Source: Scandinavium sp002470465 (GTDB taxonomy: Bacteria; Pseudomonadota; Gammaproteobacteria; Enterobacterales; Enterobacteriaceae). From it: DNA of 64,000 bases. The position numbers and the translations under genes are program-made. The DNA lies in NCBI RefSeq assembly GCF_040750395.1, contig NZ_JBFLVD010000035.1, positions 1 through 64,000 on the forward strand, in the 5' to 3' direction. A model generated the notes under the pieces. The model had not been told where the DNA came from. It saw only the letters and a program-made list of their open reading frames with translations, and did not search any database. This document shows positions 34,164 to 43,393 of the stretch, one piece after another. Within the stretch, counting starts at the first letter, position 1. Each line of letters opens with the position of its first letter.

Positions 34164-37100
34164 TCAGTTGATGGCGAAATAGCTGCTGTTGAGCGCCACG
34201 TCGAGCGGCTGGTTGACGGCAATAATGTCGCCGTAAATCAGATCCACGCCGATGCCGGAGAGGGTATCCATCATTAATGCCTGGTGAGTTGGCCCGGCAA
34301 TGGTTTTCATTCCAAGACGCTGGGCGTGGCCCTGGACGATGGTCACCAACATTTCATCCATCAGGCTGGTATGGACGTTGCCGATGATTTCCGGATCCAG
34401 CATGACGTAATCGGCGCTGCCGACGGAAAGATGCTCAAACAGCTCCAGATCCTGGCCGACCTGGCTGATGATGATTTTACAGCCCGCTTTACGCAGCTGA
34501 TTCAACCCTTCCTGCACGCCCGTTTGTAACAGGCTTTCTGCGCTGAAGACCAGATGCAGCAGACGCGCGGGCATCGCACTGTGGGTCAGGCCATCAAGGA
34601 TTTCGTTGACCAGTACGGGCCCGGTGAGCCCCGCCGCCGAAAGTGGTAGCGTGATGCTTATTCCGCGTGCGGCAACAACGTGTGCCCAGTTACGGAAAAA
34701 ATCCTGATAGATACGGCGGTCAAGCGCATGGATGAGCTCCTGATCGGCCAGCCCCTTACGGAAAGCCTGCTCCTCAACCATTTCCCCTTCGCTGGTCCAT
34801 AAACGCAGAGAAAGCAGCCAGAAATGACTGCTTTCCGGCACGCGGGGAGAGGCCACGCCGCGCGCCATCAGCACCAGATGGTTGTCGCGTACCATGCGCC
34901 ACTGCTCATCGAGCGACATCATACTGCGCTGCTGGTGAAGCCTGTCTAACTGCGGCTCATAGACGCTGATAGTCCCACGCCCGTTATTTTTCGAGGTATA
35001 GCAGGCAATGTCCGCCTGAGACATCACTTCTGAGGCCAGATTATTGCTTTCGTCAATCAGGGTGATCCCGGCGCTGGCACCAATGCGGTGCAGGCGGCCT
35101 TCCCACATAAAGTGGTAATCGTTAATCGCCTGAACAATACGCCCGGAAATATAGCGGGCGCTTTCGACGTTGCAGTCAGGCAGCAGCAGCCCGAATTCAT
35201 CTCCACCCAGACGGGCGAGAATATCGCTGGTACGCAGCATCCCGAGCATCATGGAAGAGATCTCGAGCAGCAGGGCATCGCCCGCCGCGTGACCTGCAGT
35301 GTCATTCACCGCCTTGAAGCGATCGAGATCGATATAGACCAGCGCGTGACGCTGATGGGTTTCCTGGACGGTCTGCAGCAGGCGCTTGAGATGATGCTCG
35401 AAGCTCACGCGGTTTGCCAGGTGGGTGAGGGCGTCATGCGAGGCGCTGTAGCTCAACTGGCGCAGCATTTTGCGCGATTCGGTGACGTCCTGAATCACCA
35501 GTACTGAGCCGATGTTTTGCCCGTCCAGGGTGCTGAGCGGAGTAATGCTGTAATGAATATCGTAGCTGCCGCCGTTGCGACAGTGCAGCACCACGTCCTG
35601 CTCGATATCGGTTCGGGAGATATCACCGCTGTGGATGTTTTCCATCAGCGGGCCATTGTCGCCAAAGGTGATACGCAGCACGTGCAGCAGCGGCTGCTTC
35701 ATCGCTTCGTCCTGATTCCAGCCGCTCATCTTTTCCGCTACCGGATTCATAAAGATGACGTTCATGTCGACGTCGGTACAGAGCACCGCTTCGCCGATGG
35801 AATCGAGGGTGATGTGCAGGCGCTCTTTTTCCTGGAACAGCGCCTCGTTGAGCTGTTTGACCTCGGTCATGTCCATATTGATGCCGAGCAGGCGATCCAC
35901 TTCGCCCTGTTTGTTCAGCACCCGGTTAGCCAGCGAACGGATATGCCGAATACCTTCCTTTACCTGAATGCGAAATTCCAGCTTGAACGGTGAACGGGCG
36001 CGCAGCGCGTTGCGGATCACCTGCTCCACCTGCTCTCTGTCTTCTTCTACCAGACAATTGTGCCAGAGCTGCCAGGTGGGTTTAAGGTGAGACGGGATTT
36101 CATACAGCTCGAACATCCGCTTGTCCCAGGAGATCAGATCGGGCCCCAGCTCCCATTCCCAAATGCCGATTCCCCCCGCTTCGTTAGCGAGCGTAATTCG
36201 CTCCATCAGGCGCTTATTCACCCATTCGGTGTGCTTCAGGTCGTTGATATCTTCAATCTGGGCGATGAAATAGAGCGGCGTGCCATCGGCGTGCCGCACC
36301 AGTGAAACCGCCAGCAGCGCCCATACGACGTCACCTTTACGCGTGTAGTAGCGTTTTTCCATGGTGTAGGTATTGATTTCGCCGCTGACAAGCTGCTCAA
36401 GCTGGGCAAGATCGTTATCGAGGTCTTCCGGCCAGGTCAACTGCTGGAAAGTCATGGCGCGCAGTTCGTTCTGGCTGTAGCCGAGGAAATTACACAGCGC
36501 TTTGTTTGCCTGTAGCCACTGACCTTCCGTGCTAACCAGCGCCATGCCGATGGCCGAATATTCCATCGCGTTGCGAAAACGCTCTTCACTTTCGGTGATG
36601 TGCTTGCGTTCGGCGCGGAAGGCGTACATCACCATCGTCATTACGTTGGCGGGCAGCAGCATCATCAGGAACGGCAGCCACGGCGCGTTGCTCATCGCAT
36701 AGGCCTGCGGTGTTACCAGGGTGACGGGATGGGTAGCCATCATCAGCGACACCATCATCACGGTTATCAGAAAGACGCTGAATGCTTCCATGCGCGGTAG
36801 ACGGACGGCGCTCCACATCAGAAGCACGATGACACAGGTAAACGGCCACGGCAGCCACAACATTGCTATTGCGCTCAGGGCCAGGGTGACCGCCAACGTC
36901 AGCAGCGTTTCCAGCAGCAAACGCGGGTTACGGTGGCGTAGCAGATAGTGATTTTTGTAGAGCAGTCCCAGCGGTACCAGCGCCAGTGCGCCGATAGACT
37001 CAGACAGCACCCAAAGCAACAAGGTGTTTAGCCAGTTATCGCCGGGTGCCAGGATGATGACCAGAGCGCCGCCAACCAGGGGCGGAACTATGGCGCAGGC

Positions 37101-37487
37101 TACGGCCAGACGAATCCAGTCGTGCAGGTTTTGCAGCGGATTATAGCCTGGTAAAAATTTACGCAGCAGCAGCGCGCCCAGGGCGGCTTCCACGAGATTA
37201 ATTCCGGTGAAAATCAGATTGGCGTCGCTGAAGGGGAACAGCACCATTGAGGCCAATACGCTTGAAACCGAACAGACCGCGGCGATGGCCGGCCACATTT
37301 TCCCGGCGTGACGGTAGAAGGCCACCATCATGATCGAAGTGGGGAACCATAAAGGTGCTAGAATTGTTCCAAAACGCGTTAATTCGAGTGAGAAAAGCGT
37401 AAAGATAAAGGTCAGAAGCCCAAGGCTTGCCATGCGCAACAGCGGGTGACCAGGGGACTCGGAGGCTCTATTTTCGGATATCTTCAT
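34164..37487 (-). CDS. dgcE: Diguanylate cyclase DgcE (YegE)
   Basis: A 1107-residue inner-membrane enzyme (E. coli 1105) that makes cyclic di-GMP and promotes curli and biofilm formation. The N-terminal MASE1 domain has about 8-10 membrane helices (residues 20-300). Three PAS domains follow: NAMEYSAIGMALVSTEGQW, NEAGGIGIWEWELGP and TLDSIGEAVLCTDVDMNVIF. The GGDEF domain is intact (ILARLGGDEFGLLLPD near residue 750, with FIDLD-type YIDLDRFKAVND). The C-terminal EAL-like domain has lost the EAL and other catalytic signatures, as in E. coli, so no phosphodiesterase activity is expected. Upstream is a 343-bp gap with the udk promoter. Confidence 0.95.
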   Translation of the reverse strand: MKISENRASESPGHPLLRMASLGLLTFIFTLFSLELTRFGTILAPLWFPTSIMMVAFYRHAGKMWPAIAAVCSVSSVLASMVLFPFSDANLIFTGINLVEAALGALLLRKFLPGYNPLQNLHDWIRLAVACAIVPPLVGGALVIILAPGDNWLNTLLLWVLSESIGALALVPLGLLYKNHYLLRHRNPRLLLETLLTLAVTLALSAIAMLWLPWPFTCVIVLLMWSAVRLPRMEAFSVFLITVMMVSLMMATHPVTLVTPQAYAMSNAPWLPFLMMLLPANVMTMVMYAFRAERKHITESEERFRNAMEYSAIGMALVSTEGQWLQANKALCNFLGYSQNELRAMTFQQLTWPEDLDNDLAQLEQLVSGEINTYTMEKRYYTRKGDVVWALLAVSLVRHADGTPLYFIAQIEDINDLKHTEWVNKRLMERITLANEAGGIGIWEWELGPDLISWDKRMFELYEIPSHLKPTWQLWHNCLVEEDREQVEQVIRNALRARSPFKLEFRIQVKEGIRHIRSLANRVLNKQGEVDRLLGINMDMTEVKQLNEALFQEKERLHITLDSIGEAVLCTDVDMNVIFMNPVAEKMSGWNQDEAMKQPLLHVLRITFGDNGPLMENIHSGDISRTDIEQDVVLHCRNGGSYDIHYSITPLSTLDGQNIGSVLVIQDVTESRKMLRQLSYSASHDALTHLANRVSFEHHLKRLLQTVQETHQRHALVYIDLDRFKAVNDTAGHAAGDALLLEISSMMLGMLRTSDILARLGGDEFGLLLPDCNVESARYISGRIVQAINDYHFMWEGRLHRIGASAGITLIDESNNLASEVMSQADIACYTSKNNGRGTISVYEPQLDRLHQQRSMMSLDEQWRMVRDNHLVLMARGVASPRVPESSHFWLLSLRLWTSEGEMVEEQAFRKGLADQELIHALDRRIYQDFFRNWAHVVAARGISITLPLSAAGLTGPVLVNEILDGLTHSAMPARLLHLVFSAESLLQTGVQEGLNQLRKAGCKIIISQVGQDLELFEHLSVGSADYVMLDPEIIGNVHTSLMDEMLVTIVQGHAQRLGMKTIAGPTHQALMMDTLSGIGVDLIYGDIIAVNQPLDVALNSSYFAIN

Positions 37488-37737
37488 TTACCGCTTTCCG
37501 CCAGGGCCTTCCGGCCGCGACTTTTCACGAGGAATTGGCCTGAATTCATTAGGATTGTAAATGGGATCATGCTAGTACAAACAATTTACATTTCCTATGC
37601 CATCTGCTCATTATTTAACAGCATTGAGAGATAAATTCGCAGTTTGCGCAAAAACGGTCAGGAGCGTCGGAAAAGTGAACATATTAATTTGCGAATAGTC
37701 ACTTTTTATCCCAACGCGCGGGAATGTCGTTTTCGAC

Positions 37738-37766
37738 TGGTATCGGGGGGCTGAAATCCCTATAAT
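37738..37766 (+). promoter_or_regulatory. Candidate udk promoter in the dgcE-udk gap
   Basis: A perfect -10 TATAAT lies at 37761-37766, with a poor -35 (TGGTAT, 17-bp spacer). The gap 37488-37830 has an AT-rich half near dgcE that should hold the dgcE promoter; I see no gene, repeat or terminator in it. Confidence 0.5.
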
Positions 37767-37830
37767 TGCGGCGTTTGGCGCTCAGGCGTCACCCTTCCTC
37801 ACATCCAGGTTAATCAGGTCGCAAAAACTT

Positions 37831-38472
37831 ATGACTGATAAGTCTCATCAGTGCGTCATTATAGGCATCGCCGGCGCATCGGCTTCGGGTAAAAGTCTCA
37901 TCTCCAGCACCCTTTACCGCGAATTACGTGAACAGGTTGGCGATGAACATATTGGCGTCATCCCCGAAGACAGCTATTACAAAGACCAGAGTCATCTGTC
38001 GATGGAAGATCGCGTCAAAACGAACTATGACCACCCAAGCGCCATGGATCACAGCCTGCTGTATCAGCACCTGCAGATGCTCAAGCGCGGTGAAGCGATC
38101 GAACTGCCGGTTTACAGCTATGTGGAACATACCCGTATGCCGCAGACGGTGCATATCAAGCCGAAGAAAGTGATCATCCTTGAAGGGATTTTGCTGCTGA
38201 CGGATGCTCGTCTGCGTGAAGAGATGAACTTCTCCATTTTCGTTGATACGCCGCTGGATATTTGCCTGATGCGTCGTATCAAGCGTGACGTGAACGAGCG
38301 CGGGCGTTCGATGGACTCCGTGATGGCGCAGTATCAGAAAACGGTGCGCCCGATGTTCCTGCAGTTTATCGAACCGTCCAAACAGTACGCCGATATTATC
38401 GTGCCGCGCGGTGGGAAGAACCGCATTGCCATCGATATTCTGAAGGCCAAAATCAGTCAGTTTTTTGAATAA
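37831..38472 (+). CDS. udk: Uridine/cytidine kinase
   Basis: A pyrimidine salvage enzyme that phosphorylates uridine and cytidine. The 213-residue P-loop protein is the same length as E. coli Udk. It has Walker A IIGIAGASASGKSLISS (about 10-26), EDSYYKDQSHLSMEDR, YDHPSAMDHSLL (substrate site), the Walker B-like VIILEGILLLTD and the lid RRIKRDVNERGRSMDSV. It heads a conserved run with dcd and asmA on the plus strand, 71 nt before dcd. Confidence 0.97.
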   Translation: MTDKSHQCVIIGIAGASASGKSLISSTLYRELREQVGDEHIGVIPEDSYYKDQSHLSMEDRVKTNYDHPSAMDHSLLYQHLQMLKRGEAIELPVYSYVEHTRMPQTVHIKPKKVIILEGILLLTDARLREEMNFSIFVDTPLDICLMRRIKRDVNERGRSMDSVMAQYQKTVRPMFLQFIEPSKQYADIIVPRGGKNRIAIDILKAKISQFFE

Positions 38473-38543
38473 TTCCCCTGAATTATGTACTGTGCACTAT
38501 GACCCGGCAGAGGCCGGGCTTGCGGCATTAAAGGAGATAGCGC

Positions 38544-39125
38544 ATGCGTCTGTGTGACCGAGATATTGAAGCCTGGCTGGACGAAGGCCGACTGGCAATT
38601 TCCCCACGCCCTCCGGTGGAGCGCATCAACGGTGCGACGGTGGACGTGCGCCTCGGCAATAAATTCCGTACCTTTAGCGGGCACACGGCGGCCTTTATCG
38701 ATCTCAGCGGCCCGAAAGCGGAAGTCAGCGCCGCGCTCGACAAAGTGATGAGCGAAGAAATCGTGCTTGCCGAGGGCGATGCGTTTTATCTTCATCCGGG
38801 TGAGCTGGCTCTCGCCGTCACCCTGGAATCCGTCACTATTCCTGCCGATCTGGTGGGCTGGCTCGACGGTCGTTCCTCTCTTGCGCGACTGGGTCTGATG
38901 GTTCACGTTACCGCGCACCGCATCGATCCTGGCTGGTCCGGCTGCATCGTGCTTGAATTCTATAACTCGGGCAAGCTGCCGCTGGCGCTGCGTCCGGGAA
39001 TGCTGATTGGCGCCCTGAGCTTTGAACCGCTCTCCGGCCCGGCGGCTCGCCCTTACAACCGCCGTGAAGACGCCAAGTACCGTGACCAGCAGGGCGCGGT
39101 AGCCAGTCGTATTGACAAAGACTGA
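38544..39125 (+). CDS. dcd: dCTP deaminase
   Basis: Deaminates dCTP to dUTP, the main route to dUMP and so to thymidylate in enterobacteria. The 193-residue trimeric dUTPase-fold protein matches E. coli in length. It starts MRLCDRDIEAWLDEGRL and has the phosphate-binding GWLDGRSSLARLGLMVHVTA near residue 106 and the catalytic glutamate in WSGCIVLEFYNSGKL near residue 138. AGGAGA lies upstream of the ATG. asmA starts 25 nt after its stop. Confidence 0.97.
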   Translation: MRLCDRDIEAWLDEGRLAISPRPPVERINGATVDVRLGNKFRTFSGHTAAFIDLSGPKAEVSAALDKVMSEEIVLAEGDAFYLHPGELALAVTLESVTIPADLVGWLDGRSSLARLGLMVHVTAHRIDPGWSGCIVLEFYNSGKLPLALRPGMLIGALSFEPLSGPAARPYNRREDAKYRDQQGAVASRIDKD

Positions 39126-39150
39126 GCGTAACGAACGCGCCGGAGACATC

Positions 39151-40998
39151 ATGAGACGAATTCTGACAACGCTGATGATTTTGCTGGTCGTGATTGTGGC
39201 CGGCCTGTCGGCGTTGGTGCTGTTGGTCAACCCGAACGATTTTCGTGACTACCTGGTCCGCCAGGTGGCGGATCGCAGCGGCTATCAGCTTCAGCTGGAT
39301 GGACCGCTGCGCTGGCACGTCTGGCCGCAGCTCAGTATTTTGTCCGGCAGAATGACCCTGACGGAGCCGGGTGCCAGCGCGCCGCTGGTGAAGGCCGACA
39401 ACATGCGCCTTGATGTGGCGCTGATGCCGCTGCTGTCTCACCAACTGAAGGTCAACCAGGTGATGCTAAAAGGGGCGGTCATCGAACTGACCCCGGCGAC
39501 CGAAGCCATCAAGGACGCTCAGGCACCGGTAGCACCTCGCGAGAATACGCTGCCGCAGGCACCCGAAGATCGGGGCTGGTCCTTCGATATCGCGAAGTTA
39601 CAGGTCGCTGACAGCGTGCTGGTGTTCCAGCATGAGGACGACGAACAGGTCACCGTCCGCGATATCAAGCTGCAAATGGATCAGGACGATCACTATCAGG
39701 CCAACGTTGATTTCTCTGGTCGTATCAACCGCGATCAGCGGGATTTGAATCTCTCCTTCACCGCAAAAGTCAACGCCGGGGAATACCCACACGCGCTGAC
39801 CGCAAGCTTCAGCCAGCTCAACTGGCAGCTTAAGGGCGCCGATCTGCCGCCACAGGGCATTGCCGGGCAGGCATCCCTGCAGGCTGAGTGGCTCGAAGAG
39901 CAGAAGCGTCTGAGCTTCAGTCAGCTGCAGCTGACCGCCAACGACAGCAAGCTGGGCGGCGAGGGTAGCGTGCTGCTCGGCGATAAACCTCAGTGGCAGC
40001 TCGATGTGCATTCCGACAAGCTGAATCTGGACAATTTACTTTCGCAGGCGAACCCCAGCGCGGACAGCGCGGTCAGCCAGCAGGGGCAGAGTCAGCCTCG
40101 CCAGCAGCGCCCGGTGATTGCCGACAGCACGAATCAGCCGGATTACAGCAGCCTGCGCGCATTCAGTGCAGCGCTGCAGCTGAAAGCCGGCCAGATCCTC
40201 TGGCGTGGTATGAACTTCACCGACGTCAACGTGCAGGCCACTAACAACTACGGCTTGCTTACTCTTGCTGAGCTTCAGGGCAAGCTGGATGGCGGCACGC
40301 TGTCGCTGCCCGGCAGACTGGATGCGCGGCAGAGCATGCCGGTTTCTGCGTTTGAACCGAAGCTCGACAACATTCAGATTGGCACGCTGCTGAAAGCGTT
40401 TAATTACTCCATCAACCTGACTGGCAAACTTTCACTGACCGGTGAGTTTGAGGGCGGCAAAATTGACGCCGACAGCTTCCGCCGCAGCTGGCAGGGGCAG
40501 GCGAAGTTGACGCTACTGGATTCCCGTGCGGAAGGGCTTAACTTCCAGCAGCTGGTGCAGCAGGCGGTGGAACGCAGTACTAACGTGAAGGCAAAGGAAA
40601 GCCTGGAGAGCGCGACCCGGCTTGACGAATTTACCAGCAGCATGACGCTGGATAATGGCACCCTGTCGCTGAATGACATGAGCGGAAAATCGCCGATGAT
40701 GGCCCTTGGCGGCAAAGGGGCGATGGATCTGGTGAAGGAAGATGCTGATATGCGCTTTGACGTAACAGTGCTGGGGGGCTGGCAGGGGGAAAGCAAGCTG
40801 ATCGATACCCTGAAAAACACCGCCATTCCACTTCGGGTCTACGGCAAGTGGGATGCGCTTAACTACAGCCTTCAGGTTGACCAGGTATTGCGTAAACAGC
40901 TGCAAAGCGAAGCCCGCGATCGTCTGAAAGCCTGGGCGGACAAAAACCAGGACAGTCAGTCCGGCAAAGATGTTAAAAAGCTGCTCGACAAACTGTAA
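39151..40998 (+). CDS. asmA: Outer-membrane assembly protein AsmA
   Basis: A 615-residue envelope protein (E. coli 617) anchored by one N-terminal membrane helix (LTTLMILLVVIVAGLSALVLL, about 5-25), with the rest in the periplasm. It belongs to the AsmA/TamB/YhdP group of bridge-like lipid-transfer proteins; in E. coli, asmA mutations suppress assembly-defective OmpF. The N-terminal AsmA domain includes DFRDYLVRQVADRSGYQL, and the C-terminal AsmA_2 domain ends with SGKDVKKLLDKL. A Q-rich low-complexity linker (QQGQSQPRQQRP) lies near residue 310. The ATG at 39151 has CGGAG upstream; an earlier start at 39112 lies inside dcd. Confidence 0.93.
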   Translation: MRRILTTLMILLVVIVAGLSALVLLVNPNDFRDYLVRQVADRSGYQLQLDGPLRWHVWPQLSILSGRMTLTEPGASAPLVKADNMRLDVALMPLLSHQLKVNQVMLKGAVIELTPATEAIKDAQAPVAPRENTLPQAPEDRGWSFDIAKLQVADSVLVFQHEDDEQVTVRDIKLQMDQDDHYQANVDFSGRINRDQRDLNLSFTAKVNAGEYPHALTASFSQLNWQLKGADLPPQGIAGQASLQAEWLEEQKRLSFSQLQLTANDSKLGGEGSVLLGDKPQWQLDVHSDKLNLDNLLSQANPSADSAVSQQGQSQPRQQRPVIADSTNQPDYSSLRAFSAALQLKAGQILWRGMNFTDVNVQATNNYGLLTLAELQGKLDGGTLSLPGRLDARQSMPVSAFEPKLDNIQIGTLLKAFNYSINLTGKLSLTGEFEGGKIDADSFRRSWQGQAKLTLLDSRAEGLNFQQLVQQAVERSTNVKAKESLESATRLDEFTSSMTLDNGTLSLNDMSGKSPMMALGGKGAMDLVKEDADMRFDVTVLGGWQGESKLIDTLKNTAIPLRVYGKWDALNYSLQVDQVLRKQLQSEARDRLKAWADKNQDSQSGKDVKKLLDKL

Positions 40999-41025
40999 GT
41001 CCGCTTAATCTTAACACCGGGTGTG

Positions 41026-41103
41026 AATGCCCGGCGGCAATTCGTTTGCGCGGGCCTGCAGGGTTCGGCAGGCCGGATAAGGCATCAGCGCCACCGGGCA
41101 AAA
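41026..41103. repeat. REP/BIME element between asmA and yegH
   Basis: Inverted units ATGCCCGGCGGCAATTCG...CGGGCCTGC and GCAGGCCGGATAAGGCA...GCCACCGGGC lie between the convergent genes asmA and yegH. Confidence 0.85.
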
Positions 41104-41134
41104 AGAGCCTCTGTGCCGTTTACCGGCCGCTTCA

Positions 41135-42721
41135 TTACACTTCGTAATTCAATTCATCTTCATCGCGCTGTGGTGGAATAACCAGTACCCGCTGCACGCG
41201 ATGATTTTCCACCTGCAGCGTTTTCAGCATAAAACCACCTACCTCGACGCTTTCACCTGCCTGCGGCACTCGCTGTAAATGCTCCATAATCAACCCGGCA
41301 ATGGTGTGGTACTCCCGCTTCTCGTCCAGCGGCATCGGCACAAACTGCACCAGATCCTCCAGCGGCATATGCCCGTTGGCCGTCCAGCTGCCGTCGGCAT
41401 TCTTCTGAATATCATGGCGGGCATCTGTTTCCTGCGCTTCGTTCGGCAGGTTACCGGCGATCGTTTCCATCACGTCGCTCAGCGTCACAATCCCTTCCAC
41501 GGATCCAAACTCATCGACTACGAAGGCAAAGTGCGTTCTGGCATTACGAAACTGTTCCAGAGCGGGCAAAAGCGGCAGCGTTTCCGGGAAAACCAGAGGC
41601 TGGCGCAGCAGCGCGCGCAAATCCAGCGGGTCGCCACGCAGCGACTGTGCGAGCAAATCAATGACGTGCACCACGCCCACCAGTTCCTCTTCGTTTTCTC
41701 CGCCGGTGATGACCAGGCGGGTATGCTGGTTTTTTTCCAGCAGGGCGCGCACTTCCTCTTCCGGCGCGCTGAGGTCGATGTGCTCAATATCGTGACGGGA
41801 GGTCATGATGCTGCTGACGCTGCGCTGATTGAGGTTCAGCACCCGTTCGATCATGCGTCGCTCCTGCGGCTCGAACACGGGCTCATCTTTATGGTCGGCA
41901 ATCAGCGAGGCGGTTTGCGCATCCAGTTCCGCATCCTCTTTTTGCCCGCTCAGCAGCCGCATAACGGCTTCCGTCGTTCGGCTGCGCAGGCTCTGGTTAG
42001 CGGACAAAAAACGGCGACGATTGAAGTTCGCCAGCTGGTTCAGGGCCTCAATCATCACCGAGAAGCCGATCGCTGCGTACAGATAGCCTTTCGGAATGTA
42101 GAAGCCAAACCCTTCCGCGACGAGGCTAAAGCCAATCATCAGCAAAAAGCTCAGACACAGGATGACGATGGTCGGGTGGCTGTTCACAAAGCGCGTCAGT
42201 GCTTTGCTGGCGAAGAGCATCATAGAGATGGCAATAACGACTGCCGCCATCATCACCAGCAGATGGTCGACCATGCCGACGGCAGTGATCACTGAATCGA
42301 GAGAGAAAACGGCGTCCAGCACCACAATTTGCGCCACCACCGCCCAGAACTTCGCGCCCCTGCGCTGCGTCGGGCCGTCATTGTTCTTACCTTCCAGCCG
42401 CTCATTAAGCTCTACCGTGGCCTTAAACAGCAAAAAAAGACCGCCACCGAGCATAATGAGGTCGCGCGCGCTGAAGCTAAGATCGCGGAAGCTAAAGAGT
42501 GGGCGGGTGAGGGTCACCAGCCAGGAAATCGAGGCCAGCAGCAGCAAGCGCATCACCATGGCCAGAATCAAGCCGGTGATGCGCGCCCGGTTGCGCTCTG
42601 CCGGGGGCAGCTTTTCTGCGAGAATCGCGATAAAAACCAGATTATCGATCCCGAGCACCAGCTCGATAACCACTAAAGTAATGAGGCCTGCCCAGATTGA
42701 GGGATCGGCAATCCATTCCAT
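41135..42721 (-). CDS. yegH: TerC-family membrane protein with CBS and CorC domains, YegH
   Basis: A 528-residue inner-membrane protein (E. coli 527). The N-terminal TerC domain (about 1-240) has 7 membrane helices with acidic motifs ELVLGIDNLVFIAILAEKL and VLDAVFSLDSVITAVGMVD that fit metal binding or transport. A CBS pair follows (about 300-420: VSSIMTSRHDIEHID and FVVDEFGSVEGIVTLSD), then a CorC/HlyC C-terminal domain (about 440-520). TerC relatives export manganese; YegH itself has no proven role. It is divergent from the colanic acid operon. Confidence 0.93.
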   Translation of the reverse strand: MEWIADPSIWAGLITLVVIELVLGIDNLVFIAILAEKLPPAERNRARITGLILAMVMRLLLLASISWLVTLTRPLFSFRDLSFSARDLIMLGGGLFLLFKATVELNERLEGKNNDGPTQRRGAKFWAVVAQIVVLDAVFSLDSVITAVGMVDHLLVMMAAVVIAISMMLFASKALTRFVNSHPTIVILCLSFLLMIGFSLVAEGFGFYIPKGYLYAAIGFSVMIEALNQLANFNRRRFLSANQSLRSRTTEAVMRLLSGQKEDAELDAQTASLIADHKDEPVFEPQERRMIERVLNLNQRSVSSIMTSRHDIEHIDLSAPEEEVRALLEKNQHTRLVITGGENEEELVGVVHVIDLLAQSLRGDPLDLRALLRQPLVFPETLPLLPALEQFRNARTHFAFVVDEFGSVEGIVTLSDVMETIAGNLPNEAQETDARHDIQKNADGSWTANGHMPLEDLVQFVPMPLDEKREYHTIAGLIMEHLQRVPQAGESVEVGGFMLKTLQVENHRVQRVLVIPPQRDEDELNYEV

Positions 42722-42801
42722 ATGTTGTTTAACACCTTCTGCGATATGAAAATTGTCACACCAGGATCATGGATAACGGTGGACGGAATTGCAATATATA
42801 T

Positions 42802-42815
42802 TGAGGATAATCTTA
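42802..42815 (+). promoter_or_regulatory. RcsAB box of the colanic acid operon
   Basis: TGAGGATAATCTTA matches 11 of 14 positions of the palindromic RcsAB box TAAGAATATTCTTA. It ends 2 bp upstream of the candidate -35, the usual place for Rcs activation. RcsB with RcsA is the known activator of wza in E. coli. Regulation by envelope stress and low temperature is expected. Confidence 0.75.
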
Positions 42816-42817
42816 AA

Positions 42818-42845
42818 TTGAAGTTATTGCTCAACAACATATTAT
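42818..42845 (+). promoter_or_regulatory. Candidate wza promoter
   Basis: TTGAAG (42818-42823), a 16-bp spacer and TATTAT (42840-42845) give a plausible sigma-70 promoter with the RcsAB box just upstream. Transcription would start near 42852, giving an untranslated leader of about 540 nt. The 672-bp gap 42722-43393 contains this promoter, the JUMPstart and AT-rich leader DNA; I see no convincing gene in it. Confidence 0.6.
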
Positions 42846-43169
42846 CCATATTGTTTCTGTTATTAATTATATTGTCACTTTGTTATGCGTGTTTTTGTTC
42901 GGGAACGTTATGTCATTTCTGTCAATATAAAGATAATCCTAAAAAGAATCTGACTTTCTTAATATTTATCCTAAAAGCAGGCCTGTCAGGCATTGCGTCC
43001 TTGTCGAAAATAACGGTTGCTGCAACAATTCACATGCATAAATAAACGTTATCCGTATGCCACTTACACTTTATTTCTGAAGCGATATTGGGCATGTCTG
43101 TTTTATATGCCATCTCACATTGTTCTGGGCGGAATTATCACCGGAACTCTGTATAACCTTATGATTAAG

Positions 43170-43209
43170 CAGTGGATTGGTAACTGAAAGCCAAGGGCGG
43201 TAGCGTGCC
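43170..43209 (+). promoter_or_regulatory. JUMPstart with ops element (RfaH recruitment)
   Basis: The 12-nt ops sequence GGCGGTAGCGTG is exact at 43196-43207, preceded by a JUMPstart-like CAGTGGATTGGTAACTGAAA. In enterobacterial polysaccharide operons this pauses RNA polymerase and recruits RfaH, which prevents premature termination over the long transcript. It lies about 185 nt before the wza start. Confidence 0.93.
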
Positions 43210-43393
43210 TGATGGCCGCGAAATTAGCCTGAATTATTCTGTCAACTGCTGCTGGATCGATAACGGTCTTTTAGGAATGATACCAGTTATATTTCGTTTC
43301 GGTTAACGGCATTCTCAATCGAAATGATCGGAATGCATTCTGGTTTGTTTTATTCGCACAGGATAATTTCTCCGCCAAAGTGAAAAATAATCA

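Noticed and set aside
42722..43045. Plus-strand reading frame of 107 codons upstream of wza
   Set aside because: It starts at the yegH start region, spans the RcsAB box and promoter, is made of AT-rich hydrophobic runs and has no ribosome site or recognisable domain. Best read as leader DNA.
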